NCBI GenBank assembly: GCA_021802115.1
Contig: JAKABA010000235.1
Span: 1 to 5,954 of the forward strand
Direction: 5' to 3'
DNA: 5,954 nucleotides
From: a bacterium
Lineage (GTDB): Bacteria > Chloroflexota > Dormibacteria > UBA8260 > Bog-877
Positions 1 to 5,496 of the stretch are shown piece by piece. Under the pieces are notes generated by a model. The model saw nothing but the letters and a program-made list of their open reading frames with translations. It had not been told where the DNA came from and ran no database searches. A program made the position numbers and the translations under genes. Position 1 is the first letter of the stretch. Every line of letters begins with the position of its first letter.

Positions 1-351
1 CGGGGGATAACCGAGGCCCACGGCGCTGGATACTCCTTCGACTACCAGTACGGCTACCAGCCCGTGGTCAACGATCCCCAGGTGACCGCGATCGTGAAGT
101 CCGCCATCGCCGGTTCCCTCGGCGAGAGCGCGGTGGTGCCGGCTGAGCCCACGATGGGAGCGGAGGATTTCTCCGCCTACCAGAGGGAGGCGCCCGGTGT
201 CTTCTTCTACGTCGGCGCCGGCAACCGCGCTCGGGGGCTGACCCGCCAGCACCACCATGGCCTCTTCGCAATCGACGAGGACTGCCTGGGGATCGGGGTA
301 CAGGCGATGGTCGCCGCAGCCTGGGCCATGCTGGGCGCCACCGCAAGCTGA
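1..351 (+). CDS. M20-family metallopeptidase/amidohydrolase, C-terminal part (5' end outside window)
   Basis: The frame is open from the first base and ends at TGA 349-351, giving the last 116 residues of a protein that in this family usually runs to about 400. The stretch MGAEDFSAYQ followed by PGVFFYVGAGN matches the MGxEDFS...PGxxxxxG block of M20 amidohydrolases (IAA-amino acid hydrolase, hippurate hydrolase and N-acyl-amino acid hydrolase types). Next comes HHHGLFAIDED, the counterpart of the usual HHPxFxxDE segment that carries a late metal-ligand histidine; the customary Pro is Gly here. The family hydrolyses amide bonds of N-acyl amino acids or small peptides with two divalent metals, normally in the cytoplasm. 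The exact substrate cannot be read from this end, and the metal-binding N-terminal half is not in view. An internal ATG lies in frame, but homology-like sequence continues upstream of it, so the gene is truncated by the window edge. Confidence 0.85.
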   Translation, partial: RGITEAHGAGYSFDYQYGYQPVVNDPQVTAIVKSAIAGSLGESAVVPAEPTMGAEDFSAYQREAPGVFFYVGAGNRARGLTRQHHHGLFAIDEDCLGIGVQAMVAAAWAMLGATAS

Positions 352-547
352 GCGCGACGGGCCCCACCGTGGCGGGACAGCTGCGCCAGGACGGGTCCAG
401 CGTCGGCCCAGTCAGCCGATCTGGAAAGCCCCATCAGGTCAACTTCGTCCTGGCCCCACCACCACCCGGTCTGCGGCCAGGCCATCCTGGGCGGGGCCCC
501 GACCTTACAGCCGGAATGCACGAACCGGTCACAAGCAGACAGAGCCC

Positions 548-576
548 TTGACACCGCCTCCGGGCCGCCTCATCAT
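548..576 (+). promoter_or_regulatory. Candidate sigma70-type promoter for the first S53 peptidase gene
   Basis: A perfect -35 hexamer TTGACA (548-553) is followed after exactly 17 nt by CATCAT (571-576), which matches TATAAT at four of six positions including A2 and the final T. Transcription would start near 583, leaving a leader of roughly 35-40 nt before the SD and ATG at 621. It lies in the gap between the M20 gene and the protease gene, so the protease probably has its own transcript. The call rests on sequence match alone. Confidence 0.5.
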
Positions 577-610
577 CGGCACCACATTCAGGCGGCGACC
601 GTGACTGCGG

Positions 611-615
611 GGAGG
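611..615 (+). promoter_or_regulatory. Ribosome binding site that selects ATG 621
   Basis: GGAGG sits 5 nt before ATG 621. Two in-frame GTG codons (615 and 618) immediately precede that ATG, but they overlap or abut the SD and could not use it. ATG 621 is therefore the better start. Confidence 0.7.
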
Positions 616-620
616 TGGTG

Positions 621-1841
621 ATGCGAGCTTGGACACCGGTTCTGGTCGGCACGGCCCTGATCGCAGGGCTGTTCAGCATCCCGGTTCAGGCCGCGGGCAC
701 GACCCCGCGCCAGCACTTCGCCAGCCCACCCTTTCGGGTGAAGGTGCTGGGATACCTGCCCAACGGCAAGCCCAAGCTCACCTCCTCATCGCCGAGCGGG
801 CTTTCGCCGTCGGCGGTCCAGAGTGTCTACAACCTCTCCGGCCTTTCCAAGTCATCAACCGACGGGAGCGGGCAGATCATCGCCCTGATAGATGCCTACC
901 GGGACCCCAACGCCCTCAGCGACCTCAACACCTGGAACGCCCAGTACGGTTATCCGAAGCTGAGCACCTGCACCAGCCTCTCCCAGAGCGGCCCCTGCTT
1001 TGAGCAGGTGAACCCGCAGGGGACCCCCAAGGTGAACAGCGGCTGGGTGCTGGAGGAGTCGCTGGACATCGAGTGGGCGCACGCCGAGGCGCCCGGCGCC
1101 AAGATCGTCCTGGTGCAGGCGGCCAGCAACTCCAACGCCAACCTCTTCGGCGCGGTCCAGTACGCCAACACCCACCTAAAGGCAACCGAGGTCTCCATGA
1201 GCTTCGGCAGCAGCGAGTTCAGCGGTGAGACCAGCTACGACAGTTACTTCACCCACTCCGGCACCCTCTACACGGCCTCCGCCGGGGACAGCGGGCACGG
1301 CACCGAGTACCCGGCGGCCTCGCCGAACGTGATCGCGGTCGGCGGAACCACCCTCAACGGCTGCTCGGGCACCTCCTGCGCGGGCTTCACCAGTGAGACG
1401 GCGTGGTCGGGATCGGGTGGCGGCGCATCCTCCTACGAGTCCATCCCGGCCTACCAGTCCAGCTACTCCGGACCGGTCTACGGTGCCGGGACCATCACCG
1501 CCCTCACCGGCGGATTCCGGGGTGTCCCGGACGTCTCCTTCGAGGCCAACCCCAACACCGGGGTCTCCGTCTACGACAGCACCCGCTACGAGGGCCAGGC
1601 GGGCTGGTTCACGATCGGGGGGACCAGCGTGGGAGCCCCCGACTGGGCCGGCATCCTGGCGGCCGCAGCCTCCACCGGAGCGACCACACTGCAGGGGGAC
1701 TCCGCGATCTACTCGGGCGGTTATTCCACCAACCTGAGAGATATCACCAGCGGCACCAACGGCAGCTGCGGAACCGATTGCACCGCCGGGCCGGGGTACG
1801 ACCTGGTCACCGGTTTGGGCAGCCCCATCAACTACCCGTAA
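621..1841 (+). CDS. Secreted S53 (sedolisin/kumamolisin-type) serine-carboxyl peptidase, no visible prodomain
   Basis: Predicted 406-aa secreted endopeptidase. Residues 1 to about 23 form a signal peptide: MRAW, a hydrophobic core, then VQA-A as a likely cleavage site. The catalytic domain begins near SGLSPSAVQSVYNL and GSGQIIALIDAYRDP. S53 landmarks are all present: Glu145 and Asp149 in LEESLDIEWAHAEAPGAKI, oxyanion Asp223 in SAGDSG followed by YPAASPNVIAVGGTTL, and nucleophile Ser336 in GGTSVGAP. The C-terminal calcium site is Asp374 (DIT) with GPGYD at 390-394, then TGLGSP. Cysteines pair locally (117/126, 248/253, 383/387), fitting an exported disulfide-bonded protein. Members are usually made with a long N-terminal activation domain; only about 45 residues lie here between the signal peptide and the catalytic domain. 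The family cleaves proteins, typically at low pH. A subtilisin (S8) identity is unlikely because of the E-x3-D motif and the C-terminal Ca site. Confidence 0.92.
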   Translation: MRAWTPVLVGTALIAGLFSIPVQAAGTTPRQHFASPPFRVKVLGYLPNGKPKLTSSSPSGLSPSAVQSVYNLSGLSKSSTDGSGQIIALIDAYRDPNALSDLNTWNAQYGYPKLSTCTSLSQSGPCFEQVNPQGTPKVNSGWVLEESLDIEWAHAEAPGAKIVLVQAASNSNANLFGAVQYANTHLKATEVSMSFGSSEFSGETSYDSYFTHSGTLYTASAGDSGHGTEYPAASPNVIAVGGTTLNGCSGTSCAGFTSETAWSGSGGGASSYESIPAYQSSYSGPVYGAGTITALTGGFRGVPDVSFEANPNTGVSVYDSTRYEGQAGWFTIGGTSVGAPDWAGILAAAASTGATTLQGDSAIYSGGYSTNLRDITSGTNGSCGTDCTAGPGYDLVTGLGSPINYP

Positions 1842-1854
1842 CCGACGTCCGGAC

Positions 1855-1904
1855 GGCTACCGCCGCTGTCGGCAGGCACCGCGCTGCCGGCGACGGCGGT
1901 AGCC
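1855..1904 (+). terminator. Long hairpin after the first S53 gene, terminator-like without U-tract
   Basis: An 11-bp perfect outer stem (1855-1865 with 1894-1904) is followed inward by one C/A mismatch and a 9-bp inner stem (1867-1875 with 1884-1892) that includes two G-T wobbles. The loop is 8 nt. It begins 13 nt after the TAA stop. No T-run follows, which is common for hairpins after genes in high-GC actinomycetes. Termination or mRNA 3'-end protection is the likely role. Confidence 0.6.
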
Positions 1905-2086
1905 CAGTCTCCGGGGGGCCGCACTGGCTCCGCGTGGCTGCTTGACGATGCGTCCCCTTCCAGCGGTCTTCGCCCCGAAGGGGCCCACGACCCCGGCCCA
2001 GGGCGGAAGCGCTCTCCGTAGCGGCCCCCGCGGCCCTACGCTTAGGGTCTGGCGCGCGGAGCATGTGGAAGAAGAGGATATGAACC

Positions 2087-2098
2087 GGAGGTGATCCA
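2087..2098 (+). promoter_or_regulatory. Extended Shine-Dalgarno sequence upstream of hutH
   Basis: GGAGGTGATCCA is complementary over 12 nt to the conserved 3' end of bacterial 16S rRNA (TGGATCACCTCC). Its GGAGG core ends 11 nt before ATG 2103, which opens a 30-codon frame. It is about 100 nt from the hutH start, too far to serve that start directly. A chance match is possible, but the length is well beyond an ordinary SD. Confidence 0.5.
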
Positions 2099-2102
2099 AC
2101 CG

Positions 2103-2195
2103 ATGTGGCGGCGCGGAGCCGGACGGATTGAGGTGACGCCACGACCGTCGCGCTGGGCGCTCGCCCCTTCCGGATGTGTTGGGAGTCGCGGATGA
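2103..2195 (+). CDS. Possible 30-residue leader peptide coupled to hutH
   Basis: ATG 2103 opens 30 codons ending in TGA 2193-2195. This stop overlaps the hutH start as ATGA (2192-2195), the classic arrangement for translational coupling. The extended SD at 2087-2098 precedes it. The peptide begins MWRRGAGRIEV and is Arg- and Gly-rich with two Trp and no His, so it does not look like a histidine attenuator. About a third of its third codon positions are A or T, clearly more than in the flanking genes, so protein-level selection is doubtful. It may simply deliver ribosomes to hutH, or be fortuitous. I recognise no family. Confidence 0.35.
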   Translation: MWRRGAGRIEVTPRPSRWALAPSGCVGSRG

Positions 2196-3736
2196 GCGCT
2201 GCCGAACCGGTCACCCTGGGAAGCCACGGGCTGAGCCGGGAGGAGGTCGTCCGAGTCGCTCGGGAGGGGGCCCTGGTCAGCATCACCCCGGAGGCGTCGT
2301 CCGCGATGGCCGCCGCCCGGGCACGGGTGGACTCGATCGGGGCCAGCTCCACTCCGGTCTACGGGGTCTCCACCGGGTTCGGGCTGCTCGCCAACACCTG
2401 GATCCCGGCGGATCGGAGATCCGAGCTCCAGCACGCCCTCATCCGCTCTCACGCGGCGGGGATGGGCCAGCCCGTCGAGACCGAGGTGGTACGGGCCATG
2501 ATGCTGCTGCGGGCTCGCAGCCTCTGCATGGGCTTCTCGGGAAGCCGCCCCGAGCTGGCGTCGGCGCTGGTGGACCTGCTCAACGCCAGGATCACCCCGA
2601 TCGTGCCCGAGCACGGCTCCCTAGGGGCCAGCGGCGACCTAGCCCCCCTGGCGCACATGTCCCTGGTGCTGATGGGAGAAGGGCGAGCTGAGCTGCCAGA
2701 TGGGCGGGCTGTGGCCGGAGAGGAGGCGCTGAGAGCGGCGGGGCTGTCCCCGATCGACCTGGAGGTGAAGGACGGGCTCAGCCTGATAAACGGGACGGAC
2801 GGCATGCTGGGGATGCTGGTGCTCGCGCTGGCAGACCTGGAAACCCTGCTGGTGACCGCCGACATCGCGGCGGCGCTGAGCACCGAGGCGCTGCTCGGCA
2901 CCGACCGCCCCTTCATGGAGGATCTGCACACGATTCGCCCCCACCCCGGCCAGGCGGCCAGCGCCGCCAACCTGCGCCGTCTGCTGGCGGGATCCGAGGT
3001 GCGAGCCTCCCATCGCGACTCGCCCCACCTCGTGCAGGACGCGTATTCGATCCGCTGCGCCCCCCAGGTGGCGGGGGCGGCCCGTGACACCTGGGGCTTC
3101 GCCAGCCAGGTCGCGGATCGCGAGCTGCTATCCGCGGTGGACAACCCAGTGGTCTTGCCCGACGGCAGGGTGGAGTCCACCGGCAACTTCCACGGCGAGC
3201 CCATCGCCTTCGCCTGCGACTTCCTGGCGATCGCCGCCGCAGAGGTCGGGGCGATCGCGGAGCGCCGGGTCGACCGGATCCTGGACCCCGTGCGGTCGCA
3301 GGGGCTGCCGCCGTTCCTGGCGGTGGAGCCCGGGGTCAACTCCGGCCTGATGATCGCGCAGTACACCGCCGCCGCGATGGTGGCGCAGAACCGGCGGCTG
3401 GCCCAGCCCGCCAGCGTCGACTCCATCCCGACCTCGGGGATGCAGGAGGATCATGTGTCGATGGGATGGGGCGCCGCTCGCAAGCTGCGGCGCGTGGTGG
3501 AGAACCTCTCCAGAATCTTGGCCGTGGAACTGTTGGCCGCGTCCCGCGCGCTCGAGCTCAGAGCGCCTCTCCAGCCATCCCCGTCCGGGGCCGCCGTGGG
3601 ACAGCTGGTGCGAGAGCTCGGGGGCGGGGTCGGGCCGGATCGCTTCACCAGCCCGGAGCTGGAGGCGGTGGCGATGGCAGTGCTTGGTGGCCAGCTGCGC
3701 TCCCGTGCCGAGGAGGCCGTGGGGCCACTGCCCTGA
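2192..3736 (+). CDS. hutH: Histidine ammonia-lyase (histidase)
   Basis: A 514-aa enzyme of usual family length that eliminates ammonia from L-histidine to give urocanate, the first step of cytoplasmic histidine degradation. The Ala-Ser-Gly triad that cyclises into the MIO electrophile is at 146-148 in GSLGASGDLAPLAHM. Other active-site landmarks are Tyr57 in YGVSTGFG, SHAAGMG, Asn200 in INGTDGML, Tyr285 in QDAYSIRCAPQV, NFHGEP, and Glu419 in MQEDHVSMG. The His in SHAAGMG and this Glu are typical of histidine-specific members rather than Phe/Tyr lyases. Start 2192 is chosen because GGGAG (2181-2185) lies 6 nt upstream; in-frame ATG 2174 would add six residues with no SD. The start overlaps the stop of the possible leader ORF. 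No hutU, hutI, hutG or hut regulator is in view; the neighbours are secreted proteases. The wording resembles actinobacterial HutH. Confidence 0.96.
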   Translation: MSAAEPVTLGSHGLSREEVVRVAREGALVSITPEASSAMAAARARVDSIGASSTPVYGVSTGFGLLANTWIPADRRSELQHALIRSHAAGMGQPVETEVVRAMMLLRARSLCMGFSGSRPELASALVDLLNARITPIVPEHGSLGASGDLAPLAHMSLVLMGEGRAELPDGRAVAGEEALRAAGLSPIDLEVKDGLSLINGTDGMLGMLVLALADLETLLVTADIAAALSTEALLGTDRPFMEDLHTIRPHPGQAASAANLRRLLAGSEVRASHRDSPHLVQDAYSIRCAPQVAGAARDTWGFASQVADRELLSAVDNPVVLPDGRVESTGNFHGEPIAFACDFLAIAAAEVGAIAERRVDRILDPVRSQGLPPFLAVEPGVNSGLMIAQYTAAAMVAQNRRLAQPASVDSIPTSGMQEDHVSMGWGAARKLRRVVENLSRILAVELLAASRALELRAPLQPSPSGAAVGQLVRELGGGVGPDRFTSPELEAVAMAVLGGQLRSRAEEAVGPLP

Positions 3737-3738
3737 GC

Positions 3739-3755
3739 CGCTGGCGCAGCCAGCG
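3739..3755 (+). terminator. Short hairpin directly after hutH
   Basis: CGCTGGC (3739-3745) pairs perfectly with GCCAGCG (3749-3755) around a 3-nt loop, starting 2 nt after the hutH stop. There is no T-run downstream. It may be a weak terminator or 3'-end stabiliser. Confidence 0.4.
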
Positions 3756-3821
3756 CAGAACCGCCTGATCGCCGCGTCGGCCCGGATAGGACCGCGCCCA
3801 AGGGTGCGCCGAGCGGCGGGC

Positions 3822-3842
3822 GGGCGGTTGGGAGAATCGCCC
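3822..3842 (+). terminator. Second hairpin between hutH and the downstream S53 gene
   Basis: GGGCGGTT (3822-3829) pairs with AATCGCCC (3835-3842), 8 bp with one G-T wobble and a 5-nt loop. No U-tract follows. A further 6-bp inverted repeat, GCGCCA/TGGCGC, lies at 3865-3883. These structures suggest hutH and the next gene are not simply co-transcribed, though in GC-rich DNA short stems also arise by chance. Confidence 0.35.
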
Positions 3843-3910
3843 AGAAGCCTCGGACCTGTTTCAGGCGCCACGGGGGCTGGCGCTCCTTCGAAGCCCGACG
3901 TAAGATGCCG

Positions 3911-3918
3911 AAGGAGGT
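3911..3918 (+). promoter_or_regulatory. Perfect Shine-Dalgarno for the second S53 gene
   Basis: AAGGAGGT ends 8 nt before ATG 3927, an ideal match and spacing. A second purine-rich SD (GGAGGAG, 3951-3957) lies inside the coding frame, 5 nt before in-frame ATG 3963, so initiation at either site is credible. Confidence 0.65.
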
Positions 3919-3926
3919 GGGGGTCG

Positions 3927-5456
3927 ATGTACGGAGAGCGGATGGACAAGGGAGGAGAAGGCATGGCTCACTCCGGGGTGTGGAGAAGCGGTCGGGCGGT
4001 GGTGATCGCACTGGCCGTCGGGGCGGTGGCGGTGGCGACCTCCGCCGGCATGATGGCGGGGGTCACCGCAGGGCGGACGGTCTATCCGGCGGCGTCGCCC
4101 CTCAGCGCGCAGTTCCAAGGAGCATTTGAGGCTGGGACCCAGGCTCCGCCAGGCGGATTCTATTTCGGGGCCAGAGCCTTCGACCCGAGTTCGATGCAGG
4201 CCTCCTACGACCTCACCCCGCTGTACCAGGCAGGACTCATGGGCGCGGGAGAGACCATCGCCATCGTCGACTCGTTCGGCTACCCGACGGTCGCCAGCAA
4301 TCTCGAGACCTTCTCCAAGGCCTATGGCCTGCCGATGATGTGCGGGATGCCGGGGGTCACGTGCCAGACAGGCATGCCCAGCTTCCGAGTCCTGATGTTC
4401 GGCAACCACCAGGTCAAGGCGCCGACCAGCAGCTCCCAGAGCAACCCGTACGGGCCCAGCCAGGAGCAGAGCAGCGGTTGGATCGGGGAGGTCGCTCTGG
4501 ACACCCAGTGGGCTCACTCGATCGCGCCCGAGGCCAACATCCTGCTGGTCGTCGTCCCCACCGCGGAGACCCTCGGAGTCCAGGGGTTCCCCAACATGAT
4601 GAACGCGGAGCAGTACGTGGTTGACCACCACCTCGCCAACGTGGTGACCCAGAGCTTCGCCGCCAGCGAGGCCTCCTTCGGAAGTGTCCAGTCGCTGCTC
4701 AACCTGCGGCACGCCTTCATCACCGGCACCGAGGCTGGCATCACCTTCATGGCCGCAGCCGGTGACAGCGGCACGGCCAACAGCACCAAGACCCCCGTCG
4801 GCAAGGGCGGGAGCAGCATCCCCTACCCGACCGTCCAGTGGCCCGCCTCGGATCCGCTCGTGACTGGCGTCGGCGGGACCAACCTCTGCACCAACCCAGC
4901 CACCGGGGTGGGCCTCGAGCCCACCGGGGGGCCCAAGGCCTGCAATGTCACCCCAGCTCAGCACGACGTGGCGTGGCAGGGGTCCGGCGGCGGCTTCAGC
5001 GAGATCTTCCCCCGGCCCCCGTACCAGGACAACCTGCCCGCCGGCTCAACCTTCAGCGGGGACATGCGCGGGGTGCCGGATGTCGCCTGGCAGGCGTCGT
5101 GCGGAACCTTCGTGTGGGTCTACATCTCCGCTCAGGGGATCCCCGGCGGCTACTACGGTATCTGTGGCACGTCGGCGGCTTCCCCGCAGTTCGCCGCCAT
5201 GGTCTCCCTCGCGGACGAGATGGCCGGCACCAACCTGGGCCTGATCAACGACTCGCTGTACCAGCTGGCCGCCGGCCCGGACTACGGCATGTACTTCAAC
5301 GACGTCACCGTCGGCAACAACCAGACCAGCCCGTCCGTGCCCGGCTACAGCGCCAGCCCCGGCTGGGACCCGGTCACCGGTCTGGGAACGCCCATCGCGG
5401 CGAACCTCGTCCCAGCCCTCGCCGCGCTCGGACCCCACACCACCCCGGTCAACTGA
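3927..5456 (+). CDS. Second secreted S53 (sedolisin-type) serine-carboxyl peptidase
   Basis: Predicted 509-aa exported endopeptidase (497 aa if ATG 3963 is used). An Arg-containing N-terminus (VWRSGR, 18-23) leads into a hydrophobic stretch from about 24 to 48, a signal peptide or possibly an anchor. The catalytic domain starts near SSMQASYDLTPLYQ and GAGETIAIVDSFGYP. Key residues are Glu188 and Asp192 in GEVALDTQWAHSIAPEANI, oxyanion Asp280 in AAGDSG, and nucleophile Ser416 in CGTSAASP. The C-terminal calcium site is Asp459 (DVT) with GWD ending at Asp481, then TGLGTP. Six cysteines fall in plausible pairs (139/146, 321/339, 392/413), the last just before the nucleophile loop. Roughly 40 residues separate the signal from the catalytic domain, too few for the usual prodomain. 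It is about 100 residues longer than the upstream paralogue, with extra loops before the Glu/Asp motif and after AAGDSG. The open frame reaches back into hutH, but signal and SD evidence place the start here. Confidence 0.92.
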   Translation: MYGERMDKGGEGMAHSGVWRSGRAVVIALAVGAVAVATSAGMMAGVTAGRTVYPAASPLSAQFQGAFEAGTQAPPGGFYFGARAFDPSSMQASYDLTPLYQAGLMGAGETIAIVDSFGYPTVASNLETFSKAYGLPMMCGMPGVTCQTGMPSFRVLMFGNHQVKAPTSSSQSNPYGPSQEQSSGWIGEVALDTQWAHSIAPEANILLVVVPTAETLGVQGFPNMMNAEQYVVDHHLANVVTQSFAASEASFGSVQSLLNLRHAFITGTEAGITFMAAAGDSGTANSTKTPVGKGGSSIPYPTVQWPASDPLVTGVGGTNLCTNPATGVGLEPTGGPKACNVTPAQHDVAWQGSGGGFSEIFPRPPYQDNLPAGSTFSGDMRGVPDVAWQASCGTFVWVYISAQGIPGGYYGICGTSAASPQFAAMVSLADEMAGTNLGLINDSLYQLAAGPDYGMYFNDVTVGNNQTSPSVPGYSASPGWDPVTGLGTPIAANLVPALAALGPHTTPVN

Positions 5457-5462
5457 GAGCCA

Positions 5463-5496
5463 GGCTGGTGGCACCCCAGATGGGGTGCCACCAGCC
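5463..5496 (+). terminator. Perfect 15-bp hairpin after the second S53 gene
   Basis: GGCTGGTGGCACCCC (5463-5477) is exactly complementary to GGGGTGCCACCAGCC (5482-5496) around the 4-nt loop AGAT, starting 6 nt after the TGA stop. No T-run follows. The position and perfect stem strongly suggest a transcription terminator or 3'-end structure of the U-less type seen in high-GC bacteria. Being symmetric, it could also serve a convergent transcript, but no such gene is seen. Confidence 0.75.

Larger units (their letters stand above)
1842..2191. other. Intergenic region between the S53 gene and hutH
   Basis: About 350 bases without a confidently coding gene. Besides the 1855-1904 hairpin it holds a small GC hairpin (GCCCC 1972-1976 with GGGGC 1980-1984). 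A second hairpin has CGTAG 2017-2021 pairing with CTACG 2036-2040, extended inward by GGCC/GGCC with one bulged C. A weak actinobacterial -10-like TAGGGT lies at 2043-2048 without a recognisable -35. The last 100 bases hold a strong SD and a possible short leader ORF, listed separately. No tRNA or known riboswitch class was recognised. Confidence 0.6.

Noticed and set aside
449..481. Inverted repeat CCTGGCC/GGCCAGG after the M20 gene
   Set aside because: It has a 7-bp stem with a 19-nt loop, lies about 100 nt past the stop, and competes with other GC stems; too weak to call a terminator.
2063..2094. Tiny frames ATG 2063-TGA 2083 and ATG 2080-TGA 2094 that also overlap as ATGA
   Set aside because: They have six and four codons, with no well-placed SD for the first. 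They are probably chance ATGs in a purine-rich stretch.
2449..3426. Long reverse-strand open frame (325 codons) opposite hutH
   Set aside because: It lies wholly antisense to a clearly recognised hutH. Its Ser/Arg/Ala-rich translation has no family features, as expected from a mirror of GC-rich codons.
3901..3906. TAAGAT as a -10 element for the second S53 gene
   Set aside because: Transcription would begin around the SD itself, leaving almost no leader, and no good -35 lies 16-18 nt upstream.
3453..3926. Upstream extension of the second S53 frame into hutH
   Set aside because: It overlaps conserved hutH coding sequence in another frame. The signal peptide and a perfect SD place the start at 3927 or 3963.
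3861..4964. Reverse-strand open frame of 367 codons opposite the second S53 gene
   Set aside because: It is antisense to conserved S53 motifs, has a low-complexity Gly/Arg/His-rich translation, and shows no convincing start signals.
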